This document shows, piece by piece, positions 28,840 through 40,517 of a stretch of 57,213 bases of DNA. Both the position numbers and the translations under genes were made by a program. The DNA comes from Marinilabilia sp. (lineage in GTDB: Bacteria; Bacteroidota; Bacteroidia; Bacteroidales; Marinilabiliaceae), in the NCBI RefSeq assembly GCF_016278715.1, contig NZ_JADQBH010000045.1, positions 1 through 57,213 on the forward strand, read 5' to 3'. The notes under the pieces are model-generated. The model was not told the origin of the DNA, did no database searches, and was given only the letters and a program-made list of their open reading frames with translations. How positions within the stretch are numbered: position 1 is the stretch's first letter; the number at the start of each line of letters is the position of its first letter.

Positions 28840-31800
28840 ATGACTCCAATTACTACCGAAAGGATTAGCTTTGCTACCATCAAAAACCAGCTGGACTATC
28901 CTGACTTCCTGGAAATTCAGCTGAAATCTTTCCGTGAATTTTTCCAGATGGGAACAACCCCCGAGGAAAGGAAAATAGAGGGGTTATGGCAGGTTTTTAT
29001 GGAGAACTTCCCAATTACAGATACCCGGAACAATTTTGTGCTCGAGTTTCTTGATTTTGGTATTGATCCATCCCGTTATACCATTGAAGAATGCATCGAA
29101 AGAGGACTGACTTATTGTGTCCCCCTGAAAGCCAAACTTAAACTTTATTGTACCGATCCCGAACACGAGGATTTCGATACAGTTGTTCAGGATGTATATC
29201 TGGGTACTGTTCCGTACATGACCGATAAAGGTAGCTTTATTATTAATGGTGCCGAAAGGGTCATCGTTTCGCAGTTGCACCGTTCGCCCGGTGTTTTCTT
29301 CGGGCAAAGTGTTCATGCAAATGGAACAAAGTTATATTCAGCCAGAATTATTCCTTTTAAAGGGTCCTGGATTGAATTTGCCACAGATATTAATAATGTG
29401 ATGTATGCTTACATCGACAGGAAAAAGAAATTACCTGTTACTACATTATTGAGGGCTATTGGGTATGAGAGTGATAAAGAAGTTCTGGAAATTTTTGACC
29501 TGGCCGATGAAATAAAAGTTTCTAAGACTGCCCTGAAAAAGGTGGTTGGACGTAAACTTGCTGCTCGTGTTCTTAAAACCTGGATCGAGGACTTCGTTGA
29601 TGAAGACACCGGTGAAGTGGTCTCTATTGAAAGAAACGAAGTGGTTATCGATCGGGAGACTGTTTTGGAAGATGAGCACATCGAAGAAATCATTGACTCC
29701 GGAACCAAAACCATTCTATTGCATAAGGAAGATCAGAATCTTTCTGATTTTGCTATTATATACAACACGCTTCAAAAAGACCCGTGTAATTCGGAAAAAG
29801 AAGCGGTTGTTCACATCTATCGACAATTACGTAATGCCGAACCACCTGATGAGGCTACTGCCCGTGACGTTATCGACAAGCTTTTCTTTTCTGATAAACG
29901 TTACGATTTGGGTGATGTGGGTCGTTACCGTTTGAACAAGAAACTGAATCTTAATATTGATCTGGATACCAAGGTACTGACACGTGACGATATGATCGCC
30001 ATTATTAAGTACCTGATTGAATTGATCAATTCTAAGACTGAGGTGGATGATATTGACCACTTGAGTAACCGTCGGGTTCGTACTGTCGGTGAACAAATGG
30101 CCAACCAGTTTGGCGTTGGTCTGGCGCGGATGGCGCGGACTATTCGGGAAAGAATGAATGTTCGCGACAATGAGGTGTTTACACCTATTGACCTTATCAA
30201 CAGTAAAACGCTTTCTTCTGTTATTAACAGTTTCTTCGGAACAAATGCGTTGTCTCAGTTTATGGATCAGACAAACCCATTGGCCGAGATTACTCATAAA
30301 CGACGGATGTCTGCGCTTGGACCTGGTGGTTTGTCACGTGAGCGTGCAGGTTTTGAGGTGCGTGACGTGCATTATACACACTACGGACGTTTGTGCCCTA
30401 TTGAGACTCCTGAGGGCCCCAATATTGGTCTGATTTCGTCTCTTTGTGTATTTGCCAAAGTAAACACCCTTGGTTTTATTGAAACGCCTTACCGGAAAGT
30501 TGAAACCAGTAAGGTCGATTTAACCAATGAAGGGGTATTTTACCTTACCGCTGAAGAGGAAGAATCTAAAATTATTGCACAGGCTAATGCACCTCTTGAT
30601 GAAAGTGGCGTTTTTGCCAACAACAAGGTGAAGGCTCGTCACGATGGCGATTTTCCGCTGATTGACAGAGAGGAAGTTGACCTTATGGACGTTGCACCAA
30701 ACCAGATTGCTTCGGTTGCTGCTTCGTTGATTCCATTCCTTGAGCATGATGATGCCAACCGCGCCCTGATGGGATCGAACATGATGCGCCAGGCCGTACC
30801 ATTGCTGCGACCCGAAGCGCCTATTGTTGGTACCGGACTGGAAGGTAAGCTGATTCGTGATTCACGAACACAAATTGTCGCTGAAGGCTTTGGTGTTGTT
30901 GAATATGTCGATGCTCAGGAGATTGTCATTAGATACGATCTTACTGATGAGGAGAAGTTTGTTAGTTTCGAGCCTGAAACAAAGAGATACAAACTGACCA
31001 AATACAAGAAAACCAACCAGAGTACCACCGTGGATATGAAGCCTCTTGTGAAAAAAGGCGATCGTATTGAGCCGGGGCAGATTATGACAGAGGGGTACTC
31101 TACCCAGAAAGGTGAATTGGCTCTTGGACGTAACCTTAAAGTGGCGTTTATGCCCTGGAAAGGATACAACTTTGAGGATGCTATCGTGATTTCAGAAAAA
31201 CTCGTGCGGGAGGATGTATTTACATCAGTCCATATTGATGAGTATTCTCTGGAAGTTCGTGACACTAAGCGGGGATTGGAAGAATTAACTTCTGATATTC
31301 CCAATGTTAGTGAGGAGGCCACCAAGGAATTGGACGAAAATGGTCTGATTCGTGTTGGTGCTCATGTGAAACCGGGTGATATCCTGATTGGAAAAATCAC
31401 TCCGAAAGGAGAGAGCGACCCTACACCTGAAGAAAAGTTGCTGAGAGCCATTTTTGGTGAAAAAGCAGGTGATGTGAAAGATGCTTCTTTAAAAGCTTCT
31501 CCATCTCTTTCAGGTGTTGTTATAAATAAAAAACTGTTCTCTCGTGTCGTTAAAGACCGGAAGAACAGGACTAGTGATAAACCTGCACTGGCTAAGATTG
31601 ATCAGGAATTTGATCGTTCTATCGAGGAAATTAAAGGACGATTGGTTGATAAGCTCTTTTCTCTGATTAATGGCAAAACCAGCCAGGGTGTTAAGGATTA
31701 TTTGGGTGCTGACCTTATTTCCAAGGGAACTAAGTTCACCCAGAAAATTCTTCAAGAGCTGGATTATCTTGCAGTAAATCCGAATAAATGGACTACTGAT

Positions 31801-32649
31801 AAAGATAAGAACGAACTTGTACAGAGGGTAATTCATAATTACCGGATGAAGCATAAACAGCTTGAAGCCAAAGAGAAGAGACAGAAATACAATCTGACCA
31901 TTGGGGATGAGCTTCCTGCCGGTATTGTTCAGTTGGCTAAAGTTTATATTGCCAAAAAACGGAAAATTACCGTTGGTGATAAAATGGCCGGACGACATGG
32001 TAATAAAGGTATTGTGTCACGGATAGTGCGTCAGGAAGATATGCCTTTCCTGGAAGACGGAACTCCTGTGGATATTGTTTTGAACCCGCTGGGTGTGCCT
32101 TCAAGGATGAACCTGGGACAGATTTACGAAACTGTTCTTGCCTGGGCCGGTGATGTGCTTGGTGTGAAATTTGCAACTCCTATTTTTGACGGTGCTTCCA
32201 ATGAAGACCTGACAGACTGGACACGTAAAGCCGATGTGCCAGACTTTGGTAAGACATATTTGTATGACGGTGGTACCGGAGAGCGTTTCCATCAGCCTGC
32301 TACAGTTGGTATTATCTATATGCTGAAGCTTGGTCACATGGTCGAGGATAAGATGCATGCACGTTCTATCGGACCATATTCTCTCATTACTCAACAGCCG
32401 CTTGGTGGTAAAGCACAATTTGGTGGTCAGCGTTTTGGTGAGATGGAGGTATGGGCTCTTGAGGCATTTGGTGCTTCTCACATATTGCAAGAGATTCTAA
32501 CAGTGAAATCTGATGATGTACTTGGACGTGCCAAGGCTTATGAGACCATTGTTAAAGGTGACCCGATGCCAATGCCGGGTATCCCTGAATCACTCAATGT
32601 TTTGCTGCATGAAATGCGCGGCCTTGGATTGAGTGTGAATCTTGAATAG
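28840..32649 (+). CDS. rpoB: DNA-directed RNA polymerase subunit beta
   Basis: Full-length 1269 aa; canonical motifs e.g. [24 protein letters not shown]. Confidence 0.98.
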   Translation: MTPITTERISFATIKNQLDYPDFLEIQLKSFREFFQMGTTPEERKIEGLWQVFMENFPITDTRNNFVLEFLDFGIDPSRYTIEECIERGLTYCVPLKAKLKLYCTDPEHEDFDTVVQDVYLGTVPYMTDKGSFIINGAERVIVSQLHRSPGVFFGQSVHANGTKLYSARIIPFKGSWIEFATDINNVMYAYIDRKKKLPVTTLLRAIGYESDKEVLEIFDLADEIKVSKTALKKVVGRKLAARVLKTWIEDFVDEDTGEVVSIERNEVVIDRETVLEDEHIEEIIDSGTKTILLHKEDQNLSDFAIIYNTLQKDPCNSEKEAVVHIYRQLRNAEPPDEATARDVIDKLFFSDKRYDLGDVGRYRLNKKLNLNIDLDTKVLTRDDMIAIIKYLIELINSKTEVDDIDHLSNRRVRTVGEQMANQFGVGLARMARTIRERMNVRDNEVFTPIDLINSKTLSSVINSFFGTNALSQFMDQTNPLAEITHKRRMSALGPGGLSRERAGFEVRDVHYTHYGRLCPIETPEGPNIGLISSLCVFAKVNTLGFIETPYRKVETSKVDLTNEGVFYLTAEEEESKIIAQANAPLDESGVFANNKVKARHDGDFPLIDREEVDLMDVAPNQIASVAASLIPFLEHDDANRALMGSNMMRQAVPLLRPEAPIVGTGLEGKLIRDSRTQIVAEGFGVVEYVDAQEIVIRYDLTDEEKFVSFEPETKRYKLTKYKKTNQSTTVDMKPLVKKGDRIEPGQIMTEGYSTQKGELALGRNLKVAFMPWKGYNFEDAIVISEKLVREDVFTSVHIDEYSLEVRDTKRGLEELTSDIPNVSEEATKELDENGLIRVGAHVKPGDILIGKITPKGESDPTPEEKLLRAIFGEKAGDVKDASLKASPSLSGVVINKKLFSRVVKDRKNRTSDKPALAKIDQEFDRSIEEIKGRLVDKLFSLINGKTSQGVKDYLGADLISKGTKFTQKILQELDYLAVNPNKWTTDKDKNELVQRVIHNYRMKHKQLEAKEKRQKYNLTIGDELPAGIVQLAKVYIAKKRKITVGDKMAGRHGNKGIVSRIVRQEDMPFLEDGTPVDIVLNPLGVPSRMNLGQIYETVLAWAGDVLGVKFATPIFDGASNEDLTDWTRKADVPDFGKTYLYDGGTGERFHQPATVGIIYMLKLGHMVEDKMHARSIGPYSLITQQPLGGKAQFGGQRFGEMEVWALEAFGASHILQEILTVKSDDVLGRAKAYETIVKGDPMPMPGIPESLNVLLHEMRGLGLSVNLE

Positions 32650-32732
32650 TAAGTACTCTGGCGGTGTGCTTCTCTAAAAAGGAAGTATACAATGCCTCTC
32701 TTTTAGTTTAAACTCTTAATACTCGGCTATAT

Positions 32733-35700
32733 ATGGCATTCAGAAGAGATCAGAAAGTCAAGAGTAATTTTTCCCGTATTACCATCGGGCTGTCTTCACC
32801 TGAGGAAATTCTTGAGCGATCAAGTGGTGAGGTCCTAAAACCCGAAACAATCAATTACCGTACTTACAAGCCTGAACGGGATGGCTTGTTCTGCGAGCGC
32901 ATTTTTGGGCCTGTAAAGGACTATGAGTGTCATTGCGGAAAATATAAAAGAATTCGTTACCGGGGCATCGTTTGTGATCGCTGTGGTGTGGAAGTGACCG
33001 AAAAGAAAGTTCGTCGTGAACGAATGGGCCACATCTCACTGGTTGTTCCTGTAGCTCATATCTGGTATTTCCGTTCTTTACCCAACAAAATTGGGTATTT
33101 ATTGGGATTGCCTACCAAGAAACTGGATTCTATTATTTATTATGAGCGTTATGTCGTTGTTCAGGCTGGTGTTACAGCTACTGACGGTGTAAAATATATG
33201 GATTTTCTTACTGAAGAGGAATATCTTGATATTTTAGACAGTTTGCCTAAAGACAATCAGCATCTTGATGACGATGATCCTAATAAATTTATCGCCAAGA
33301 TGGGGGCTGATGCATTGCATATGATTTTATCCCGCCTCAATCTCGACGAATTGTCTTATGATTTGCGTCACAAGGCCGATACCGAAACGTCTCAGCAACG
33401 TAAAAATGAAGCTTTGAAACGTTTGCAGGTTGTGGAGTCGTTTCGTGAATCAAAAGGGATTAATCGTCCTGAATGGATGGTGGTAAAAGTGGTTCCTGTA
33501 ATTCCCCCGGAGTTAAGACCTCTTGTTCCACTGGATGGCGGTCGTTTTGCAACATCCGACCTCAACGATCTTTACCGCAGGGTGATTATTCGAAACAACC
33601 GTTTGAAGCGTTTGATTGAGATTAAAGCTCCTGAAGTAATCCTTCGTAACGAGAAACGTATGCTTCAGGAATCGGTAGATTCACTCTTCGACAACTCTCG
33701 TAAATCAAATGCAGTAAAAACAGATGCCAACCGTCCGCTGAAATCGCTTAGCGATAGTTTGAAAGGTAAGCAGGGACGTTTTCGTCAAAACCTGTTGGGT
33801 AAGCGTGTTGACTATTCTGCCCGTTCTGTAATTGTGGTTGGTCCTGAATTGAAGATGCACGAGTGCGGTATCCCTAAAGATATGGCTGCTGAACTTTACA
33901 AACCTTTTGTTATCCGTAAACTGATTGAAAGAGGTATTGTAAAGACTGTTAAATCGGCCAAGAAAATTGTTGATCGTAAAGATCCTGTTGTTTGGGATAT
34001 CCTGGAAAATGTGTTGAAAGGACATCCGGTAATGTTGAACCGGGCCCCAACACTTCACCGATTGGGTATTCAGGCTTTTCAGCCTAAATTGATTGAGGGT
34101 AAGGCTATTCAGTTGCACCCGTTGGCTTGTTCGGCATTTAACGCCGACTTTGACGGTGACCAGATGGCGGTTCACCTGCCTTTGGGTAATGCGGCTATCC
34201 TTGAAGCCCAGATGCTTATGCTGGCAAGTCAGAACATCCTGAACCCTGCCAACGGAGCACCGATCACAGTTCCTTCTCAGGACATGGTACTTGGATTGTA
34301 TTATATGACCAAAGCCAGGCCCGGAGCTAAGAATGAAGGTCTTGTGTTCTACTCTCCGGAAGAAGCTAAAATTGCTTACAATGAGAAGCAGGTTGAACTT
34401 CACTCTAAAGTGAAGGTGAAAACCATGGATCTTAATGAAGATGGCGAGTTGGTGGAAACCATGATTGATACAACTGTTGGGCGTGTCTTGTTTAATGAGT
34501 TTGTTCCAGCAGAGGTAGGTTTTATTAATACCTTGCTTACCAAGAAATCATTACGTGATATTATTGGAAAGGTTCATAAGGTTTGTGGTTCTCCCAGAAC
34601 GGCAGACTTCCTTGATGATATCAAATCCTTGGGATACCGTTTGGCATTCGAAGGTGGATTGTCATTTAACCTGCAGGATGTAATTATCCCTGCAGAAAAA
34701 GTGACTTTGGTGGATGAGGGATATGCTGAAGTTGATGAGGTGATGAATAACTACAATATGGGTTTCATTACCAACAACGAAAGATATAATCAGATTATTG
34801 ATATCTGGACACACGTTAATGCCCGTTTGACTCAGACACTGATGACCCAGTTGAGTTCAGACAAAGACGGTTTTAACTCTGTTTACATGATGCTTGACTC
34901 AGGGGCGAGGGGTTCGAAAGAGCAGATTCGCCAGTTGTCTGGTATGCGTGGTTTGATGGCTAAGCCGCAGAAGTCCGGAGCTGAAGGTGGACAAATTATC
35001 GAAAACCCGATTTTGTCTAACTTTAAAGAGGGACTTTCTGTACTTGAGTACTTTATTTCTACCCACGGTGCCCGTAAAGGTCTTGCTGATACAGCTCTTA
35101 AAACTGCCGATGCAGGTTATCTTACACGTCGTTTGGTAGATGTTTCTCAGGATGTTATCATTAATGAAGTTGACTGTGGAACATTACGTGGTTTGACAGC
35201 TATGGACATTAAGAGCAACGAAGAAGTTGTCGCCTCTCTTTATGAGCGTATTCTCGGACGTGTTTCTGTTCACGATGTTTATCACCCCAATACAGGGGAG
35301 ATTATTGTGAAGAGTGGGGAAGAGATTACTGAGATTGAAGGCCGCATTATTCAGGATTCTCCTATCGAGCGAGTTGAAATTCGGTCGGTACTGACTTGTG
35401 AATCCAAGAAGGGTGTTTGTACCAAGTGTTATGGTCGTAACCTTTCAACCGGGAAACTGGTTCACAGAGGTGAGGCTGTTGGTGTAATTGCCGCCCAGTC
35501 TATTGGTGAGCCTGGTACTCAGTTGACACTGCGTACATTCCACGTTGGGGGTACTGCTTCCAACGTAACGTCCGAAAACAGTATGCTTGCCAAATATGAA
35601 GGCAAAGCTGAATTTGATGAATTGCGGACAGTGCCTTATACTACTGATGAAGGAACCGAAGTGGATGTAGTGATTGGCCGTTTGGCTGAGTTACGTATTG

Positions 35701-37004
35701 TAGATAAAAATACAAATATTGCCCTTACTACACAGCCTATTCCTTATGGTGCCAAACTTTATATTAAGAATGGAACCGATTTAAAGAAAGGCGACCTGAT
35801 TTGTGAGTGGGACCCATTTAATGCCTTGATTATTACCGAAAAAACCGGTAAGGTTTCTTTCGAGAATATGATAGATGGGGTTACTTTCAAAGAGGAGTCG
35901 GATGAGCAAACCGGATATCGCGAGAAGGTTATTATTGAGACTCGTGATAAGACTAAAAACCCCGGATTGCATGTTTTGGACTCTAATGGTGAGGTGCTGA
36001 AAACATACAACCTTCCTGTAGGGGCCCACATCTCAGTGGATGAAGGCGACGAAATTAAGCAGGGTGAAACAATGGCTAAGATTCCTCGTGCCATGGGACG
36101 TTCCGGTGACATTACCGGTGGTCTGCCCCGTGTTACTGAGTTATTTGAAGCTCGTAACCCGTCCAATCCTGCAGTAGTGTCGGAGATTGATGGTGAGGTT
36201 GCTTTTGGAAAAATAAAACGTGGTAACCGCGAGATTATTGTTACTTCCAAGAACGGTGAAGTGAAGAAATACCTTGTATCTCTTTCCAAGCAGATTCTTG
36301 TGCAGGAGAACGATTATGTTCGTGCAGGCACGCCGCTTTCCGATGGTGCTACCACACCTTCTGATATCCTTGCTATTAAAGGACCTACTGCAGTTCAGGA
36401 ATACATTGTGAATGAAGTTCAGGATGTGTACCGTCTGCAGGGTGTGAAAATCAACGACAAGCATTTCGAGATTATCGTTCGCCAGATGATGCGTAAAGTT
36501 GAGATTGCCGATGCTGGTGATACTCGTTTTCTTGAACGTCAGATAGTGGACAAGATCGAATTCATGGAAGAAAATGATGAGATCTGGGGTAAAAAAGTGG
36601 TTGTTGATGCGGGTGATTCACCAACCTTGCGTCCCGGGCAGATTGTTAATGCCCGTAGATTGAGGGATGAAAATTCTCAGTTGAAACGCAAAGACCTGAA
36701 GCTGGTTCAAATTCGCGACGCAGTGCCTGCTACCTCAGGTCAGGTGTTGCAAGGTATCACCCGTGCCGCATTGCAGACCAAGAGTTTCATGTCCGCTGCT
36801 TCCTTCCAGGAAACAACGAAGGTGTTGAATGAGGCTGCCATTCAGGGTAAAATTGACAGACTTGCTGGTCTTAAGGAGAACGTTATCTGCGGACACCTTA
36901 TTCCTGCTGGTACTGGTTTGCGTGAGTATGACAAGATTATTGTTGGTTCTCAGGAAGAATACGATAAGCTTGTTAATAAACGTGAGTCTGAAGCAGTTAA
37001 ATAA
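32733..37004 (+). CDS. rpoC: DNA-directed RNA polymerase subunit beta'
   Basis: Full-length 1423 aa; [16 protein letters not shown]. Confidence 0.98.
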   Translation: MAFRRDQKVKSNFSRITIGLSSPEEILERSSGEVLKPETINYRTYKPERDGLFCERIFGPVKDYECHCGKYKRIRYRGIVCDRCGVEVTEKKVRRERMGHISLVVPVAHIWYFRSLPNKIGYLLGLPTKKLDSIIYYERYVVVQAGVTATDGVKYMDFLTEEEYLDILDSLPKDNQHLDDDDPNKFIAKMGADALHMILSRLNLDELSYDLRHKADTETSQQRKNEALKRLQVVESFRESKGINRPEWMVVKVVPVIPPELRPLVPLDGGRFATSDLNDLYRRVIIRNNRLKRLIEIKAPEVILRNEKRMLQESVDSLFDNSRKSNAVKTDANRPLKSLSDSLKGKQGRFRQNLLGKRVDYSARSVIVVGPELKMHECGIPKDMAAELYKPFVIRKLIERGIVKTVKSAKKIVDRKDPVVWDILENVLKGHPVMLNRAPTLHRLGIQAFQPKLIEGKAIQLHPLACSAFNADFDGDQMAVHLPLGNAAILEAQMLMLASQNILNPANGAPITVPSQDMVLGLYYMTKARPGAKNEGLVFYSPEEAKIAYNEKQVELHSKVKVKTMDLNEDGELVETMIDTTVGRVLFNEFVPAEVGFINTLLTKKSLRDIIGKVHKVCGSPRTADFLDDIKSLGYRLAFEGGLSFNLQDVIIPAEKVTLVDEGYAEVDEVMNNYNMGFITNNERYNQIIDIWTHVNARLTQTLMTQLSSDKDGFNSVYMMLDSGARGSKEQIRQLSGMRGLMAKPQKSGAEGGQIIENPILSNFKEGLSVLEYFISTHGARKGLADTALKTADAGYLTRRLVDVSQDVIINEVDCGTLRGLTAMDIKSNEEVVASLYERILGRVSVHDVYHPNTGEIIVKSGEEITEIEGRIIQDSPIERVEIRSVLTCESKKGVCTKCYGRNLSTGKLVHRGEAVGVIAAQSIGEPGTQLTLRTFHVGGTASNVTSENSMLAKYEGKAEFDELRTVPYTTDEGTEVDVVIGRLAELRIVDKNTNIALTTQPIPYGAKLYIKNGTDLKKGDLICEWDPFNALIITEKTGKVSFENMIDGVTFKEESDEQTGYREKVIIETRDKTKNPGLHVLDSNGEVLKTYNLPVGAHISVDEGDEIKQGETMAKIPRAMGRSGDITGGLPRVTELFEARNPSNPAVVSEIDGEVAFGKIKRGNREIIVTSKNGEVKKYLVSLSKQILVQENDYVRAGTPLSDGATTPSDILAIKGPTAVQEYIVNEVQDVYRLQGVKINDKHFEIIVRQMMRKVEIADAGDTRFLERQIVDKIEFMEENDEIWGKKVVVDAGDSPTLRPGQIVNARRLRDENSQLKRKDLKLVQIRDAVPATSGQVLQGITRAALQTKSFMSAASFQETTKVLNEAAIQGKIDRLAGLKENVICGHLIPAGTGLREYDKIIVGSQEEYDKLVNKRESEAVK

Positions 37005-37053
37005 TTGACTTACATATCTCCTGAACTTCGGGAAATAAGTAATATTTATATTG

Positions 37054-37088
37054 AAGCGCAACTCCGGAAAATCCGGAGTTGCGCTTTT
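37054..37088 (+). terminator. Strong terminator after rpoC
   Basis: AAGCGCAACTCCGGA-aaa-TCCGGAGTTGCGCTT then TT. Confidence 0.9.
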
Positions 37089-37167
37089 GCTTTGTTTACC
37101 GGGTGTTTTTTCCTTGAAAATCGCCCTATTTTCAATACCTTTACTCATCAAATTAAAATGAAAGAAA

Positions 37168-37497
37168 ATGGAAGACCAAAACAACAAAAAGGGACAGGTT
37201 AAAATTGAATTGAATCAGGAAGTTGCACAGGGAATTTATTCAAACCTTGCAATTATCAGCCATTCTCCTTCCGAATTTGTAATAGATTTTGCAAGGGTTA
37301 TGCCCGGTGTTCCGAAAGCTTCGGTGAAATCACGTGTGGTTTTGACCCCGGAACATGCCAAAAGATTGCTTCAGGCATTGAAAGATAACATTGCCAGGTT
37401 TGAGGAGATTCATGGCCCCATAAAAAATATTGCGGGTCCTAATGATCATGGCAGTGGGTTTCCGCCGATGAATTTTGGTCCTACAGGACAAGCTTAG
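37168..37497 (+). CDS. DUF3467-like small conserved protein
   Basis: YSNLAIISHSPSEFVIDFARVMPGVPKASVKSRVVLTPEHAKRLLQAL. Confidence 0.8.
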   Translation: MEDQNNKKGQVKIELNQEVAQGIYSNLAIISHSPSEFVIDFARVMPGVPKASVKSRVVLTPEHAKRLLQALKDNIARFEEIHGPIKNIAGPNDHGSGFPPMNFGPTGQA

Positions 37498-37859
37498 GAT
37501 TTTCTTCAACACAATTCCTTATATTCACAATAAAATGTAGGGAGCAAAGATTCTTTTCACGCCCTGATGGACGGTTTCACCTATTATTTGGAAATGGTCT
37601 GGTACTGGAACAGATCCAAAACGAAATGACAGAAGAAGCCGAAAGCAGAGCGTCATGGACTGAAGATTTGGTTGAATGCAAGCTCTTGCTTCAGAAAAAT
37701 ATCTTTTGTTTCTATAGCGGATGCTCAATACTTTGCAATCTTTTTGTAACTGACTGGGGCTAAATTGTTTGTTGATAAAACAGAAATTGGCTGCAGCTTT
37801 TTAATAGTAAAAAATATGCGTTGTTGTTCTGCGTTTAGTCTTTTCAGAGGGCTAGGGTT

Positions 37860-38594
37860 CTAAGGAACAAGCCTTTTCTTGGATTGATTTGAGTCAGAAA
37901 ATGTCTTTTTATTTTCTTCCTTTTTTCGCTGTATCGACGGTTCTCTCAGAAAATAATATGCACCATTCTCTGTGAGTTTGATGTCAATAATGCCTAAAAC
38001 AATAAGATTAACCAGGGTATTCTCTGCCTTTTTCCTTGAAATGCCGGCGATGCGGGAAAATTTTGAGTGGGTTATATATTGGTCCTCATTGTTGAGCCAG
38101 GTTAAAAGAAGCTGTTCGGGTTCCTTGAGTTGAAAAAACGTGCCTTTATTTTTTCGTTGTCTCATCCATACTTTGAGCAAAATCTGATTGGCCAGGAGAT
38201 TTTGGTCCTTTACGCGTACATAAACTTTATATTTGCCGTCTTTAGTCGGGGCTTTATGTGGCTTCTTATCACTTCGGGGAACAATTATCTCCACAACCGT
38301 TTTGCCGTCAAGTTCATGCTCGCGGGATTCGAAAACCACAGGAGGTCTGCAAAATCTTTTGGCAGCAGCATCTACCATATAAAACTCCTCATCCGAAGAA
38401 ACGCCTGCAATACGGCCGTTGTCTTTAACACCCACCAATAATCTTCCACCTTCTGTATTTGCAAATGCAGCAAGGGAACGAGCTATCTTCCGGCTGTCGT
38501 TGATGGCATACTTGAAATCCTGTCGTATGTGTTCGCCTTCCGAAATCAGATTCTTCAAATAATTCTTCACGTCCAAACTCCTTTTATGAAACAA
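37860..38594 (-). CDS. AlbA_2/Schlafen-type ATP-binding domain protein, putative transcriptional regulator
   Basis: EGEHIRQDFKYAINDSRKIARSLAAFANTEGGRLLVGVKDNG; winged-helix-like C-terminal part. Confidence 0.8.
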   Translation of the reverse strand: MFHKRSLDVKNYLKNLISEGEHIRQDFKYAINDSRKIARSLAAFANTEGGRLLVGVKDNGRIAGVSSDEEFYMVDAAAKRFCRPPVVFESREHELDGKTVVEIIVPRSDKKPHKAPTKDGKYKVYVRVKDQNLLANQILLKVWMRQRKNKGTFFQLKEPEQLLLTWLNNEDQYITHSKFSRIAGISRKKAENTLVNLIVLGIIDIKLTENGAYYFLREPSIQRKKEENKKTFSDSNQSKKRLVP

Positions 38595-38686
38595 ATTTCG
38601 TTAAAAATAGGGGGAATATGAAATAAACATCAATGTTCTTAATTCAGTGTTTAGAATCAATAAAAATTTAGTGGCTATCTCTGTAT

Positions 38687-38702
38687 TATGACAAAAGTCA
38701 TA
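38687..38702. promoter_or_regulatory. Perfect dyad in the divergent interval upstream of the first hydrogenase operon
   Basis: TATGAC-aaaa-GTCATA. Confidence 0.45.
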
Positions 38703-38778
38703 GGTATCGTCTGTTTAATATGTCAATTTTAATAAAGAAAAAAATCTTCAATAATGTGTTTTTCTTAAAATCAGTATT

Positions 38779-39261
38779 ATGCCACATACCGGTGAGTACA
38801 TTAAAAAGCTTGCGGAACGTCACGGCCGCCGTCTTGAAAGTTTGCTTCCTATACTGGAAAATGTTTATGAAGACCATCACATTATACCCGAAGATGCAAT
38901 GGTCGAAATCGCCAGGGAATTGGATGTTTCTGCGGCAAAGGTTTATGGCACCGCCACCTTTTACTCGTTTCTTGAAACTTCAAAGGGTGGAAAGTACGTG
39001 ATAAGAGTCTGCAAAACTATTACCTGCATGATGCATGGTAAAAATCAGATAATAAAAGAACTCGAGGAGTTGTTGAAAATAAACCTTGGAGAGACCACGC
39101 CTGACGGTTTGTTTACATTGAAAGAGACCAATTGTCTTGGGCAGTGTCACCGGGGACCGGCAATGCTGATTAACGACACTCCATATACCGAACTTACTCC
39201 CTCGAAAGTGAGAGATATTATTAACGAATACAGGTTGATTGCCCAAAAGTCTGCTTCCTGA
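38779..39261 (+). CDS. NuoE-like [2Fe-2S] subunit of [FeFe]-hydrogenase 1 (HydC-type)
   Basis: VYGTATFYSFLE, CKTITC...CLGQC [2Fe-2S] ligands. Confidence 0.9.
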   Translation: MPHTGEYIKKLAERHGRRLESLLPILENVYEDHHIIPEDAMVEIARELDVSAAKVYGTATFYSFLETSKGGKYVIRVCKTITCMMHGKNQIIKELEELLKINLGETTPDGLFTLKETNCLGQCHRGPAMLINDTPYTELTPSKVRDIINEYRLIAQKSAS

Positions 39262-39316
39262 ATATTGAGTTTTTTTGTCTTTTTGGTAATCCACTACTTA
39301 TTGAAAAATCCAGGTT

Positions 39317-40495
39317 ATGAAGAAAGGTCTTAAACGTCTCGATTTAATATTTAAGAATGAACATGACTGTGATGTTATTCTGAAAAAGTCGTTAAACCGT
39401 TCCAATGAGGAGTTGGTTGAGGATTTGATTAGCTCAGGCCTGAAAGGTCGGGGAGGTGCCGGTTTCCCCACCGGCTTAAAATGGAAACTTACGGCTGAAG
39501 CACCGGGCGACGAAAAGTATGTTATCTGCAATGCCGATGAGGGAGAGCCCGGCACTTTTAAAGACCGCGAGATTCTTTCCAGTGTTCCTCACAAAGTATT
39601 GACAGGAATGGCTATCTGTGGACGCATTGTTGGTGCACAGCGAGGGTTTATTTATTTAAGGGGAGAGTATAAGTTTTTAATCCCCGAACTTCAGAAAGCC
39701 ATCAACGACTTTCATGAGCTTACGGATAAGATGAAACTGCCGTTCCGGGTTGAAATATTTACGGGTGCAGGTGCTTATATATGTGGAGAGGAGTCGGCTC
39801 TGTTCGAAAGTATGGAAGGACACCGCGGTGAACCTCGGAACAAACCACCGTATCCTACCGATGCGGGCTACCGGAACCGACCTACCGTTATAAATAATGT
39901 GGAGACGCTTGCTCATACTTATTCTATTTTAAAATACGGTCCTGAGAAGTTCCGTGATCTGGGTGTTAAAGATAGTCGTGGAAGTAAAGTCTTTTCGGTT
40001 AGTGGGGATACGCCCATTCCCGGAATTTATGAATTGGAGTTTGGAATGACTCTTCAAAAGTTTGTGGACGACTTCGGTGATGGAGATGCAAAGGCGGTAC
40101 AGGTTGGAGGAGCAGCAGGATTTTGTGTGCCCCGGAAGAAGTTCGACAAAACAGTAATCGGGTATCAGGGGAAACTCACCGGTATTAGTTTGCCTACAGG
40201 GGGTTCTATGATGATTTTTAATTCATCGCGCTCCATGTATAATGTTTTGCACAATTATCTTGATTTTTTTGTGGAGGAGAGCTGCGGACAGTGTACTCCC
40301 TGCAGGGTTGGCACTCAACAATTGCTGTTGGGGATAGAAGCTGTCAAGCGGGGCGATAAATCCTCGCAATATCTTGAAAAGCTGCTGGAACTTGCCGAAA
40401 CCATGAGGGTTACTGCAAAGTGTGGGTTGGGACAATCGGTAGCCAACTCCTTTAGTTCCATTGTCGAAAATTTCCGTGAAGAAATGATTTATTAA
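39317..40495 (+). CDS. NuoF-like FMN subunit of [FeFe]-hydrogenase 1 (HydB-type, short form)
   Basis: GLKGRGGAGFPTGLKWKLTAE, CNADEGEPGTFKDR, ESCGQCTPCRVG; lacks N-terminal [2Fe-2S] and C-terminal 2[4Fe-4S] extensions. Confidence 0.92.
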   Translation: MKKGLKRLDLIFKNEHDCDVILKKSLNRSNEELVEDLISSGLKGRGGAGFPTGLKWKLTAEAPGDEKYVICNADEGEPGTFKDREILSSVPHKVLTGMAICGRIVGAQRGFIYLRGEYKFLIPELQKAINDFHELTDKMKLPFRVEIFTGAGAYICGEESALFESMEGHRGEPRNKPPYPTDAGYRNRPTVINNVETLAHTYSILKYGPEKFRDLGVKDSRGSKVFSVSGDTPIPGIYELEFGMTLQKFVDDFGDGDAKAVQVGGAAGFCVPRKKFDKTVIGYQGKLTGISLPTGGSMMIFNSSRSMYNVLHNYLDFFVEESCGQCTPCRVGTQQLLLGIEAVKRGDKSSQYLEKLLELAETMRVTAKCGLGQSVANSFSSIVENFREEMIY

Positions 40496-40517
40496 TCAGG
40501 TTAAATCCGGTTTTGTT

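Noticed and set aside
33705-34403. 232-aa minus-strand ORF
   Set aside because: Shadow ORF inside rpoC
37498-37859. Possible pseudogene or small gene between DUF3467 and AlbA_2 gene
   Set aside because: Only a 67-aa minus ORF without recognisable domain; insufficient support
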